A DNA stretch of 64,000 bases from Adiantum capillus-veneris (GCA_014529385.2 CM043950.1:156521545-156585544), one strand, 5' to 3'; positions 21,743 to 32,612 are shown, counted from the stretch's first letter. Notes: generated from the sequence alone by a model not told the origin. Numbers and translations: made by a program.

Positions 21743-24549
21743 ATGTCATTATCATCTTCACACAGAACACATACGAGGAGTCAAAACGATGTGTATCATA
21801 TGCATATCGAAGTGTCCAGAGAATAAGAGCCCCTCCACAAGAAGAATAAGTGAGGCATCCTTTCCGAATCTTCAAAAGATAACTTCAGATTTCAAGGTAA
21901 AAAAAGCGTCGATCTTTGGGTGGATGGCAGGATATATCCTGAGCATCCTATCACCAACTTAACTCCACCGTTCAGAAACATAAAGTCATTGTTGAAGTAT
22001 GTAGGAGATGGCTATTCTGGTTTATATGGCTACACCAAGAATTTGGCGGCCAAAAGTGATATTCTTAAGCTTGAGAGAGACCTTGCACACAAAGAAAACT
22101 TTTGCTTGAAGCAAACTATGACAGAGTGCGCTCAATAACTGAAAGGCAAGGACGAAAGCATCACGCAGCTCACGCAGGATCTTAGAGAAAAAAATACTAT
22201 CTTGGGTCCTCGGTTAAGAGAACGACGCTTACGAGACATTGAACAACTGAAGGTTGGTTCTGGGGGTTTGAAGAAGAGGGTTAAAGCAATCAAGTAAGAT
22301 CATCATTCAAGCAGGTTTAATTCATCTTCACATTTGTAGTTTCATATCTTACTTTTTATATTTATGCTTAGATCGTTGTTACATCCTCAGTCAAATATTG
22401 ACAGCAACACACCAACTTCTTCAATTCCTTATGGTCTCATACTAAAACGAAAAGATGTCCACGGACTTTTGGACGATAAGCGCTACTGCAATATTGTTGC
22501 TAAGCAACTTGAGACTCTTTTGAAACAGAATCAACTCCAAACACGTGATGTTCAGTCAATTCTAGATGAAGCTGGAATATCCAACAAAGGTTATTCTGCA
22601 ATTTTTAGGTATGTCTAGTGTTTCAATTGTCTTCACCTGTCAAATCAAATGTCTGCAATTTTTAGGTATATTGGATATGTGTAGCATTTGAAAACTTGGA
22701 AATAGTCCATTTACTTAATTTTCTGTTTACAGAACTATGCAGCAACAAAGTAAGAAGTTCAATCTCAAGCACACGTTGCTGCCAAATCCTTTCTCCATTC
22801 AAAATACAAGACTGGAGGTCAACCAGGAAGTGCTTCGGACATTGGGTACTCCTTTTCACATTGAAGCAATGTACAGATCCCCATCAACAGAGGAAGTGGT
22901 CTATGACAAATACAATAATATATTTTATGATTTAGTAGCTTTGTAAACATATATTGTTCAATTGTTCGAGGTTTCTCAAGAGGAATGCAATGGAGTTTTG
23001 AAGTTTGTGCTTAAACTGGATGAGTGCGAGCTAGTGAAAGAGACAAGGTTGAGCGTGTCACAATAACACTTATGAATAGAGCATTAGATGAAAGCATTGC
23101 TTCAGACGACCCTAGAAACTTTAGCGTGCAATCCGAAAACAATATTTTCTTATTAGCCACATTCAAGGTTTGATATCAACAAGTTTTTTCTTTAAAAAAT
23201 GGTTAGACATGTTTCATTTGATTGGTTTGGTTTTCCCATTTCAGGTGTCTGCAGAGAATTTCGATATTCTTAACTAGTTTTTCCATCAAACAAGTATTCC
23301 TAAAGTCATAAGCGAACAGAGAAATGGAAAGACACTCGATGTATTAGGCATGGGTTCATACACAGTAGAGTGGCATATGGTTGGAGATCTCAAAACCCTA
23401 AAGTGTATGTACAACATCTCAAAAGGAGCAACAAGTCAAAGCCCTTGTTTGTATTGCATGGGAGGACTCATTGATCTTGACAAAAGAAATTGGAGGACAG
23501 CACCGGACAGGCACTTGCACGACCTTAACTTCCACCCAGTGTTGGATATTCCACTATCCAGAGTACATATTTGCACAATGAATGCACTCTGTAGAATCAT
23601 TGAGAAACTTATGTTTCTGTACATTTGTTTTTCTTGGACCACTCGGCCAGCATCAGCAAAACAAAGGGCTATATTATCATTGGAAACAGTTTTCTCAGAT
23701 ATGGGCTTGCATGGAGGACATGTGAAAATAGAGTAGGACGAGAAGAGGTCTAAGAATGGTCGAGATGTGCCAAAGAAGTTGTCTATTGGCGGTGTGAAAT
23801 CCCGTCTCTTCTTGTCGATGCCAACAAGTGGCAGACAACGTAAAAGCCAAAGTACTCAGGAAAGGTTGACATTGAGATACAACCGGTGAAGAAACCTGCA
23901 CAATGCAGTGGTTGACCACGCAAACAATGGTGCAGCAAGGACTCACAAAGCGAACGTGTGGAAAAGTTTGGATTCCATATTCACGTTTTGTGAGCTCAAT
24001 ACTTGGAGAGATACTAACTATACATTGTTTCAAGACGCTCTGGAGACCTTCCACAGGTCTTTCATAGCTACATGGACAAATCAACACGTAACTCATTACA
24101 TGGTATATTACTTTATTTGATAAAATTGTGATTATATATTTACATATAAACAATAGGCTGGTTTCTTTTTGCAGCATATCATATGCAACCACATACCTTG
24201 GTTTGCTAGAAAATATGGTAGCTTGGCTATATGGTCTACAGAAGGTATGGAGAAAACTCACTACCAAGCCCCTACTGGCTATTTCAGCCACGCTTGTCAC
24301 GGAGGTGGTGCAAACAAAGCCAGCAGTTTGGAGGAACTACATCTATGGACTTATAGAAAACTTATGCATAGAACACACCGAAAGGAATGTGTCAAAGACA
24401 ATCAGATTGGCCAAGCAATGAGATTAGCAAGCAAACGACGGAAGAAGGAAATATGGGAGGCATCTTCTGCGGCATCGCGACATGCAGAGTGGCGACTTAA
24501 AAAAGAACGCATTGGAAAAAATTGGACAACTCCGACCCAAGTTGTTTGA
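21743..24549 (+). pseudogene. Putative transposase of the H3-Ulp1 transposon, multi-exon and broken
   Basis: The upstream part has a Ser/Thr/Arg-rich start near 21743 and a coiled-coil segment (about 21920-22295). The segments SSIPYGLILKRKDVHGLLDD and LDEAGISNKGYSAIFR end at a GT donor near 22609. The next exons encode LLPNPFSIQNTRLEVNQEVL (about 22775), then VLGMGSYTVEWHMVGDLKTL followed by CMYN and SPCLYC (23340-23460). The last block, from about 24177, has ICNHIPWFARKYGSLAIW then STEGMEKTH, and ends at 24549. A GDLK motif, a CxxC pair and a late H-(x)n-YG-(x)n-E block are reminiscent of large DDE-type transposases. I cannot assign a family. Stops interrupt it near 22138, 23277 and 23736. 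Function is inferred from position between TIRs. Confidence 0.5.
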
Positions 24550-24698
24550 GACTTCCTAAAGATAGCGCATTGTAACACAATATAATTTTTTGTGCCAAGA
24601 GAAGACAACCAATCACAAAAGTGAGAAACATAATGTACTCATTGTTTTGATAGAAAATGTACTATTTTTTGGCATCGACAATATACATTGGAGCTTCT

Positions 24699-26334
24699 CT
24701 ATTCTTCATCTTCGTCAGGAAAAGTTACAAAATATTCTGGCCTTTTTGCCTGCTGTGTGTAATCGTCTTCTTCTTGCCTTGGTCTTTTGCAACCTAATCC
24801 TGCAGGTTCGTTTGTCGACAGTACATTTATCTCCACCTCCATAGCCACAAGAGACATTTCTTCAGTAGGCAGATGCGCAATTGGTTGTTTATTGCGAAAC
24901 ATAGCATGCTTGTCATACTCTAGTAATTGCGCAAGGTCAGTGATTCCGCATGCCAAACCATATGCTGCTTGGGTCAAAAAATAGCGACTACGCAAACCAT
25001 ACATTCCTGGCCCTTGGCCAAACATATACAATGAGGCCTTTTTTTCTAAAAGCATTATTTTATGTGCGTTCCACCTAATGACGGCCCCTCCTAAATATCT
25101 TGAAAGTGTCTTCAACGTCATCAAGGGTAGCTCCGCATTGCCATTGGAGAAGGAAGAATGGAAGAACAAAAAACTCAGATACTTAAGATTCTTTAAGTAT
25201 TGGCAGAGAGAGGAATTCTTCCCTAAATCTCACATGCCTCGTCCATGAGGGCGAGGAATGAAGGTATCATCATAGACCACCAACTGCAACAAATTAAAGT
25301 TATGAAATGAGATAAGTAGAAACCAAAAAGGTAAGGCAAATAAAAAAATATTACCTTCTGGTTTTCATCTTCCTCAAGTAAGTCCTCATTCCATAGGTTG
25401 ATGCCGCCCTGACCTCCAGTGGGCGCATTGGAGGTTGAGGCCAAAGATGATGAAGAAGTGCTTGCCTTACCCATTTCTTCAATCCCTAGCTTTTTCTGCA
25501 CTTCCATGAACTCCTTTTCTGTTGGAAGCGTGTGCTCATACCTAGAAACATCATTGTAAATCATCACAAGTGCACTTGCGGGGTCAACGAACTCATCGTC
25601 GTTTACATGGGCATCTATAACAGAATACTTGTCGTGCTCAGGGTCAATGACAGCATCATCCTCTTCGAGATTCTATGCCACAATGGCAAGGCAATAGTCC
25701 TCTCGAAGTTCAAAAATCTCCATAATGTCGTTAAGCAAGACATACTGCAAATCACCAATAGGTATGGTAGGTAGAACACTAGTAGGCAAAGCACCCTCCG
25801 GAAGCTGCACTCCCTTTGAAACCTGCAAGGCAAGGCTTCTCCGAGACTTGGGCTCTTGACCCTCCCCAGTATGATCCTCTAGCAAGGCCTCTGCAGCATC
25901 AGCATGCTCATCCAAAATTAAATGCAAATATAAAATAAAACCTGTATAATATTCAGCCACTCGACACTTGCGGTTATGAAGTGTACACTTGTAGTCTGTT
26001 ATTCGCAAGTGCACTGGGAGCTTAAGGCAACTCCTAGAAAATATGTGTTTCTTGGAGGAGTCTGAATTGATAGCCTTCATGTGAACAAAACGAACTCCTT
26101 GTATCTGGACAATGCCACCAGACATTTGTTGTTGGTAGGTCTGCTCAAAACTGATAGGTAATGTTGCGCGGAGACAATCCACTCATGCAAAGAAAAATCT
26201 GGATTGAACATCGGCCTGATCTCTATCTCGCGCTGCTGAAGCCCAATGCGGTATAGAAAATTAGATAGTTTGTCTTGGGGGGCATCCTCAGAGCAAGGCA
26301 CTTCCTCCTCTGCTTCAACATTGAAGGGGTCCAT
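24699..26334 (-). pseudogene. Unrecognised transposon gene A
   Basis: It starts at ATG 26334 (MDPFNVEAEEEVPCS) and shares an intergenic region with the divergent H3-Ulp1 gene. Coding blocks follow: ATLPISFEQTYQQQMSGGIV after a frameshift near 26180, then LRITDYKCTLHNRKCRVAEY, a stop near 25673, an acidic block, and RYEHTLPTEKEFMEVQKKLG. An intron lies at about 25355-25285. The last exon has SRYLGGAVIRWNAHKIML, ITDLAQLLEYDKHAMFRN and an acidic end at 24699. A stop also occurs near 25230. No domain was recognised. Only a few lesions in about 480 codons suggest relatively recent decay. A role in transposition is presumed only from its location. Confidence 0.6.
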
Positions 26335-27140
26335 AACGGAAATTCAAAAGCGAAGATAGACGAGAGAGCACAACATCCAAAGAAAGGGCAAATGGGGGAG
26401 CAAGTCATATTTATAAGACTCCCGAGGACAATGATGACATAGATTTGACGTGCATCATGGGGCTGGCGTGCATCATGCAGTCGCCGTGATGATTACGCCA
26501 CGTGTCAGCTGCCATGGAACGGTCGTGCCACAACGTGAAACCGGTGCCACCACACCAGAAAAGTAACGCTATCGCGTTTTGGCACGACAACTTGTTGTCG
26601 CGTCATAACGTGATACAGCTAGTCAAGAGTGCTGCAGTCCGCCTCCTCACGTTGTGGCGCGACGCCTTTTTTTGTTGCGCCACGCGTGCATCATGCAGTC
26701 GCCGTGATGATTACGCCACGTGTCAGCCGCCGTGGAACGGTCGCGCCACAATGCAAAATGGGTGCCACCGCTCCACAAAAGCACCGCTATCACGTTCTGG
26801 CGCGACAGCTTGTTGTCACGTCATAATGCAATACGACCAGTGCAGAGTATTCTGGTCCTCCTCCTCGCGTTGTGCCGCGACATACCATTGTTTCTAGGGT
26901 AACCCATTGCGGGGCTTCTTTCCTCGTCGTGCCACGTGGCGTAATCATTATGCTCGCACGCTTCTCGTCATTCCTCGTGATGTCATGATTAATGCAGCCG
27001 CTCTTCTCATTATACTTATTCCGCTAATATAAACACCTCCCTCCCTTTTTTTTCACCATTTTTTCTGAAGTGTCTCTAGTCACTCTGCATATATAAACAT
27101 CCAGATTTCCATATTTCCTCGCATTCTCCTCGTTCAAGTC
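26335..27140. promoter_or_regulatory. Divergent intergenic region with 218-bp tandem repeat and TATA-like boxes
   Basis: Two copies of a unit starting CATCATGCAGTCGCCGTGAT begin at 26471 and 26689 (period 218 bp). Both contain GATTACGCCACGTG and several GTGCCA/GCGCGAC motifs. A partial inverted copy (CCACGTGGCGTAATCAT) lies at about 26932-26948. TATATAAA at 27090-27097 and AATATAAAC at 27026 lie upstream of the H3-Ulp1 ATG at 27141. On the minus strand TTATAAATA at 26408-26416 lies about 75 bp before the ATG at 26334. A bidirectional promoter is inferred. The CACGTG cores resemble plant G-boxes. Confidence 0.55.
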
Positions 27141-29161
27141 ATGGCCTGCACAAAGCAAACAGCAAGGAAGGTTTATCCTGGCCAGTCTGTTCCGCAGGGA
27201 CAGGCTAGCTCGTCTATAGTACAACCGTCAACATCGCATGTGATTCCGGGCAAGACCATGCCGTAGTTACGCGCAACAATGCGAAGAAGAAGATACGAGC
27301 AGAATAGGAGCGTTCTACTCGAAGTTCGTAAGATCCAAAAGCACATTTCATTGGCAATACCTAAACTACCATTCCAGAGAGTTATTCACGAGATTTGCGA
27401 GCAACACAACCTGAATTTCCGGTGGTCTCGAAGTGCAATGGGGTGCTTGCACGAGGCCGCCGAGGATTTTTTTGTAGAGCTTTTCCAGGACGGCTACATT
27501 CTCTCGACCCACGCCCATAGGACAACATTGATGCCGCAAGACATCAGCACACTTCGCCTTCTCAGGTTCAGGTATGACAAAACAATACTGCCTGCCGGTA
27601 TTTCAGACCGAAAGATGGACAATATTCTTAGAATACCACCTATTGACAAGGTCAAAGTTCATGAAGTGTCTACACAAACGCATCGATACAGCACCTGTCT
27701 CAACACCGAGCGGGATACAACAGAAGAGGATAGTGAGAGATTGGAGCAGTTACGCCTTGAGATGATGGAGGAACAAATGGCAGATGCCATCAGCGACGCC
27801 AACGCTGATGATTTGTCATTGCTGTTTCCCTATTTCCATGTTGGCCTTCCTGTGTGGGGACGCATTCTGTATTTTCCTTATCACCCCCACGAGATTGCAA
27901 TTTTACAGAACTGGACGAGGGAACTCACAAACTCTATCATCAATTGCTTGCTTTGGTGCGTGCTATTCTTTTTTTCACAATAAATTGTTTTAATATATTC
28001 AATTTTGTATGACACGAATTTCTTTACAGTTTTGTAGTTTCAAATTTGCCTTGGAATATGTAAGATGATGTTGCCGCCCTTGACTCAAACCTCTCGGTTG
28101 TTTTGACAGCCAAGGATACATCTTTAGTGGAAGTAGTTGACTGGTTCCAGTGAGTGAACATGGATACGGCAAAAAATTTTGTTCTGCCTTATCATGAAGG
28201 GTACGCAATGTTTTCAATAGTGAAATTATTTTATCTTGAACTCTAATTTATTGTGGTGACATATGTTTTGCTTATGTTTATTTGTAACAGATCTCATTGG
28301 AGTCTTGTTCTCTTTCACCTTGAACGAAACCGGTGCTACCTTGCTAATTCATCCCATGGATTTCATGGTGAAGTACGTAGGTAAGAGGTTTTGTATTTTG
28401 TTCGACATCGCATAGAATTTTGTTAAAAGTCGCTTATGAAATTAAATTGTATTTTGCGCAGATCTGTTCTGAAGCTTGTGTCTGCTCTTGAAGCTTTAAC
28501 GCAAGAGAAGATATATGAGAATCTTACGGTTATTAGTTGCAAAGTCCCTAATCAAGACGATGCCTACTCTTGTGGATGGAGGGTCTTATTCAATGCAGAA
28601 ATTTTGTTAGGGGTCATGCTTGATGGAAGTCGTAGAAGTGTAAGCATTTGACACTCGTTTACAGATTTGTATCTTAATAAGTTAGTAACTATGTTAATAA
28701 ACATGATGTTCTTAACGCATGTAAGAAATTTGGCAGATTATTCAAAGTCTCATGTTTCTTCGTTTAGAAACAGAATGATTGAAAACTTGATCAATTGCGC
28801 GACCATGCGTCCAGACGGAGCACGTGATGCTTTTATCCCGCCAGCACCAAGGCCCACGCCTAGGCCTCCGTGGACAAGATACCCCGTGTCTGCCACACCA
28901 ACACAAGCACATATCAATATCTCCCCAGATGCCTCCCCAACCCAAGCTCCCACCATCTCTCGTCCTGAAGAAACAGCTCCAGAACCCTCAAACCCCCCAC
29001 CCAGCACCTCTTCTACTCATGGAGCAGCTCCAGGGCCCCCAAACCCCCCACCCAGCACCTCTCCTACTCATGAAGCAGCTCCAGAGCCCCCAAATCCCCA
29101 AGCCACCACCTCTCCTCAACCTCAACCAACAGCCCCCACATCACCGCATGCACAAGATTAG
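27141..29161 (+). pseudogene. Histone H3-like domain fused to a Ulp1-like (C48) protease with proline-rich tail
   Basis: ATG 27141 begins MACTKQTARK, the canonical H3 start with Arg2 changed to Cys, keeping K4, R8 and K9. A divergent tail holds an in-frame TAG at 27264-27266. In the same frame follows a full H3 fold: YEQNRSVLLEVRKIQK, KLPFQR (27363-27380), NFRWSRSA, LHEAAEDFFVELFQD, and HAHRTTLMPQDI to about 27571. The frame then runs to 27983 with an acidic helical linker. After introns come DDVAALDSNLSVVLTAKD (about 28064), SHWSLVLFHLERNRCYLANS (28291-28380) and PNQDDAYSCGW (from 28462). These supply the His, Gln and Cys of C48 peptidases; the usual Asp is Asn. The tail to 29161 has a 17-residue Pro-rich repeat. 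A TGA near 28153 also breaks the frame. The H3 homology is strong. Fusion of H3 to Ulp1 in one transcript is inferred from continuity and from splice-like GT-AG borders. Confidence 0.75.
28970..29110 (+). repeat. Tandem 51-bp coding repeat, proline-rich
   Basis: About two and a half copies of a unit encode AAPGPPNPPPSTSPTHE-like residues in the C-terminal tail of the H3-Ulp1 gene. The period is 51 bp (17 codons) and keeps the reading frame. Confidence 0.85.
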
Positions 29162-29527
29162 AAAGATATTATGAAATTTACTTTTGACAAATTGATTACA
29201 AGGAGTGGATCAAAATTTGACTTTTGTTTTGATTATGGTTCAAAGTTTACAAAATGTTGAGTACAGTTTTCCAAAAAAATGGGAGAGTGAGAATCCAATG
29301 GTGTTTGGTAATCTAGAGAGCTGCCTTTGTCGAGTAATCTTTGAGAATAGTATTTGAATCATTGTGTAAAGTTAGTTCACTATTTCAAGTATGTCGTCGC
29401 TGGTAATCTGTGCACAAAGAGTCATTTTTTCTTGTCTGTGAGGTATCTGCAATGTAACGTACGCGATAAGACATTGGGATACATGAGCACGATAGAGACA
29501 TCAACGTATAAAAGTAATACATGTAGC

Positions 29528-30754
29528 TTAGTACCTTTCGCATGTTACATTTGAAAAAAAATTTGAAGGAAAATTGAGATCGGACTCATTTAACAGATCC
29601 TCTTGAACCTCTCTTAAAGTGACATTTGATCTAACCACAAAAACTGTAAGCAAATAATTTGAAAACCATATCTCGATGGACATCAAGGGATTAAAAGCAT
29701 CGTCACTTAAATCTTGATCCATAGCTACCAACTGACCATTCACTCGATGCCACCTCATGTAGTAGAAAGAAACTATAAAATTCTGTGATGCTATCATACA
29801 CTTGCACACAACCGAGCGCTTGTCAACTTTGCACAAAATGCCTTCAGAATCAATGACATCCCAATTATCATCCAAAAAATCAAGGCAAGTTTGGGATTTG
29901 CAGATGAACATGGTTTCTGTTTTTCTAACCTCCTCATTGTGGAAGAAATCTATAAAGACATGTAATGGCATAAATAGACTGACTCGTACTTGCCTGCTTG
30001 CAATGTTTGGTCGCAAACACTTCAAAATTTCATGATGAAGCTTGAGTTTAAAACACTCAGAGGTTTCTGAAGTTGGAACTGGCCACTTTGGGGAATCTTG
30101 TTGGGGAAGAGGGAAAGGTTTCAAAGTGCCAAATCCATGGACAGAGCAAGGGGCGTTGTAAAAGTAGTCGTAAAAGAAAACTCCCCTCTTTGCGAGAGCT
30201 CTTCTCGCACTAGTTTTGTACATAAGTTCTCCCACCGAAGCATGAAAAGCATCAAAAATACCAATTATGCACTCAACTGGTTGCCAGTCTTCTTTGTTAG
30301 AAGGATAAATATCTACAAAAACAAAAGATAAGAGAATGGTCACAAGAAATAGTCAACAAAATAACTTGAAGGATCTTTAAAGACTTTTTAGCAATATAGT
30401 AGTCACACAGTTTGGTCTATGAACAAGAAACCCCAAAGGTGACTCTTGTAGTCGTAGTTCGGAGTGCATATATGCATGCTCAATGAGCACCTCTTTCATT
30501 GTCTTTCCCGTTTGAGACAAGCGAAAATCTTTCACACGTTCTTTGTAACTATTGATGAATTCATTTGACATCCGTTTTCTTCTTCTTGTTTGAAGCAGAA
30601 CCCAACTACCAATGGTGACTGTGGTAGACATCGAGCGACCATGGTCTAAGTCAAAGCTGTTGAATAGTTCCACAGATTTAACAGATGCGGATGGTCGTTG
30701 TGGTCGTCTTCCTTCCATCTCTGCTTCTATTAGCTGCGAAGTGACACTATGCAA
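29528..30754 (-). CDS. Unrecognised transposon gene B, two exons
   Basis: Exon 1 starts upstream of or at MEGRRPQRPSASVKS (30754 region) and runs to about 30405 (EHAYMHSELRLQESPLGFLV). An intron ends at a polypyrimidine-AG near 30315. Exon 2 begins DIYPSNKEDWQPVECIIGIF and continues without a stop to 29528, with the segments SARRALAKRGVFFYDYFYN, FMPLHVFIDFFHNEEVR and FVVRSNVTLREVQEDLL. No stop or frameshift is evident across about 360 codons, making this the best-preserved gene of the transposon. No family was recognised and no catalytic signature is visible. It is convergent with the H3-Ulp1 gene. Confidence 0.55.
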
Positions 30755-31054
30755 AAACGATAAAAGAAAAGAGGCTCACTAGTTTACACAAGAAGTAGTA
30801 GCTTGAAAAGTGTTCATAAAAAGGCGTGCCTCATTGAATGTGAGTTATGGCACATTCAGCGTTCGTCGCCCATGGAAGGAGAATAATTTGCACAAATCGC
30901 GTCGTATCTTCTTATTGAGATCTTTTTAACAGAAAAAACTCTTTTTTGAAAACGCACACATTTGAGATAAAAATCAAATAAATTGGAGCTACCGTTGTGG
31001 TGACTCAAACTCTATTGGTCGAACAACATTCTCTCTCTAACGCCAAAAAGTCCT

Positions 31055-31080
31055 TTTTTGAGTCCAAACTTTTCCTAATG
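31055..31080 (-). repeat. Right terminal inverted repeat of the H3-Ulp1 transposon
   Basis: On the minus strand it reads CATTAGGAAAAGTTTGG from 31080, identical over 26 bp to the left end. Gypsy-A RNase H sequence resumes at 31081. Confidence 0.9.
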
Positions 31081-31679
31081 TGAAGTACTTAAGGCTTTGG
31101 TGATCTGTCCGCAGAAAGGAGTCCCCAATAAATAGTGTTTCCACGAGTCTAGAGCATGTAGAACTGCTAAGAGTTCCTTCTCATATATGCCTAGATCTTG
31201 CTCAATAGTCGAGTCTTTGACTTTCATAGGTTATGGAGTGCCCTTCTTCGAGCAAAACAGCTCCAACGCAATCACCACAAGCGTCACATTGGACCTCAAA
31301 TGGCTTTGAGAGATCCGGCAGTGTAAGCACAGGTTGAGAGATAAGCTTATTGAAAGCATTTTTCTCCTTGGTATACTATGTATACTTAACGTTTTTCTTT
31401 GTTAGGTCATGTAATGGTCCTGCTATTAGTGAGAACGTTTCTATGAAGCGTCTATAGTATGCACACATACCTATAAATCTTCTTAGTTCATGAAGATTCC
31501 TTGGTTTAGGCCATCCTTTTATTACCTCTAACTTTGATGGATCCGTTTGGATGCCATGAGAGATAATGTGACCTAAATACTGAATCTCTTGTAAGAAAAA
31601 CTCACTTTTCTTTCGATTAACATAAATTTTATTCTCTCTTAAGACTTGAAATATCACTTGGAGGTGTTGCTTGTGTTCG
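31081..31679 (-). pseudogene. Gypsy-A RT C-terminus and RNase H segment
   Basis: It contains IFQVLRENKIYVNRKKSEFF, YLGHIISHGIQTDPSKLEV and GMCAYYRRFIETFSLIAG. The RNase H core (KPFEVQCDACGDCVGAVLF-like residues) is in another frame near 31270-31320. It is collinear with 52650-53210 of the plus copy. Stops and a frameshift near 31375 disrupt it. It lies between the DNA transposon on one side and the TCTAG-flanked LTR element on the other. Confidence 0.85.
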
Positions 31680-31684
31680 TCTAG

Positions 31685-32598
31685 TGTTGGACGGATACGC
31701 CACGACGGACGTCAGCATAGCGAGAACTCACCTAACATATAATGTCAGCTAAGGACGAAGCTTGACCCGCAGGCGCGTAGAAGCAAGCATAAGGTGTCAA
31801 CCTACACTCGACCAACTTCTAACTAATTCAAGAGTGCATAAGAGGAAACTTCCTACAACACTTTCTAGAGCCGAACACCCATCAAACAATCTCGAAACAC
31901 CATAGAACTTGAAGGAGACCCTACTAATACCACTAGGTCGCTCTCCCTAAGGTCTATGAACCAAAATCCCAACCCAAAACACCTGGTGCAGAAACACGTA
32001 GGATGTCAGGCCGAAATCTGCAAGTCTTCTTTTCTGAAATCTAAAGTGCCTAATGTGTAGTTCTACTCAATGTGAACGCGTGGATATGCTGCAATGCAAA
32101 ATCAGACAACGTATGCTCACCCAAACACCCGATGAATCTCACAAAAGGAGCTCGCAAAACTGGACCGTACGCACGCAATGTAGGTATCGGCGCGTAGCTC
32201 TCATTGGGGGCAACACGCTACACTTCTCCGCACTCGATTTCGACCACCAGAGCACACGTAGCGTCAAGATGAAGCTCACACTCTCTCTCTCTCTCTCTCT
32301 CTCGTACACAGTACGCTCACTCACAGACTTCAAAACTTGTTTTTAAAATGACAAAAGGTCTTTCATTAAGGTCAAAAAGTGGTATATATACCTTACAATT
32401 CTCAAACCCTAAAGTTCCAAAATCAACCATCTACTCAATCTAACTATAAAAACTGGGATACAATCTAGAATCTAGAAACTTCTGTAAGTCCCAATATTTA
32501 CAAGGTAAAAAATCAGGTTTTCCTCAATGAATGAATAATTACAAAAAGAATAATCTTCCGAATAGTTAGATGCCGTGGGGTGTGTCGAGCTTCTAACA
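31685..32598 (-). repeat. 3' LTR of the non-autonomous element
   Basis: A 914-bp LTR starts TGTTGGACGG and ends TTCTAACA on the plus strand. It has a (CT)n run at about 32279-32303 that is short in the other LTR, and lacks about 40 bp present at 42825-42865. The half-palindrome CGTAGGATGTC lies at 31997-32007. Confidence 0.95.
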
Positions 32599-32612
32599 CT
32601 CCCCGCCTCCTT
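32599..32612 (-). other. Polypurine tract of the non-autonomous element
   Basis: AAGGAGGCGGGGAG on the minus strand lies directly before the 3' LTR start TGTTAGAAG. Confidence 0.85.

Larger units (their letters stand above)
21345..31080. mobile_element. 9.7-kb DNA transposon with 26-bp TIRs carrying a histone H3-Ulp1 gene
   Basis: The ends are identical inverted repeats of 26 bp: CATTAGGAAAAGTTTGGACT then CAAAAA at 21345-21370, and its reverse complement at 31055-31080. The plus-strand gypsy copy near 53207 gives the empty site (GCGTCATGAAGTACTT), so the borders are fixed to within a base or two. No convincing target duplication remains, at most one T. Four gene regions lie inside. They are a plus-strand transposase-like gene (21743-24549), a minus-strand unknown (24699-26334), the plus-strand H3-Ulp1 gene (27141-29161) and a minus-strand unknown (29528-30754). 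Known KDZ and Mutator-like elements may carry Ulp1 domains, but the superfamily here is undetermined. Confidence 0.85.

Noticed and set aside
26502-26897. Plus-strand frames in the 218-bp tandem repeat
   Set aside because: The frames follow the DNA repeat and overlap a likely promoter region. Several frames are open together.
27141-27575. Ordinary host histone H3 gene
   Set aside because: The tail beyond residue 9 and many fold residues are divergent, it has an in-frame stop, it continues into a long linker and protease, and it lies inside TIRs.
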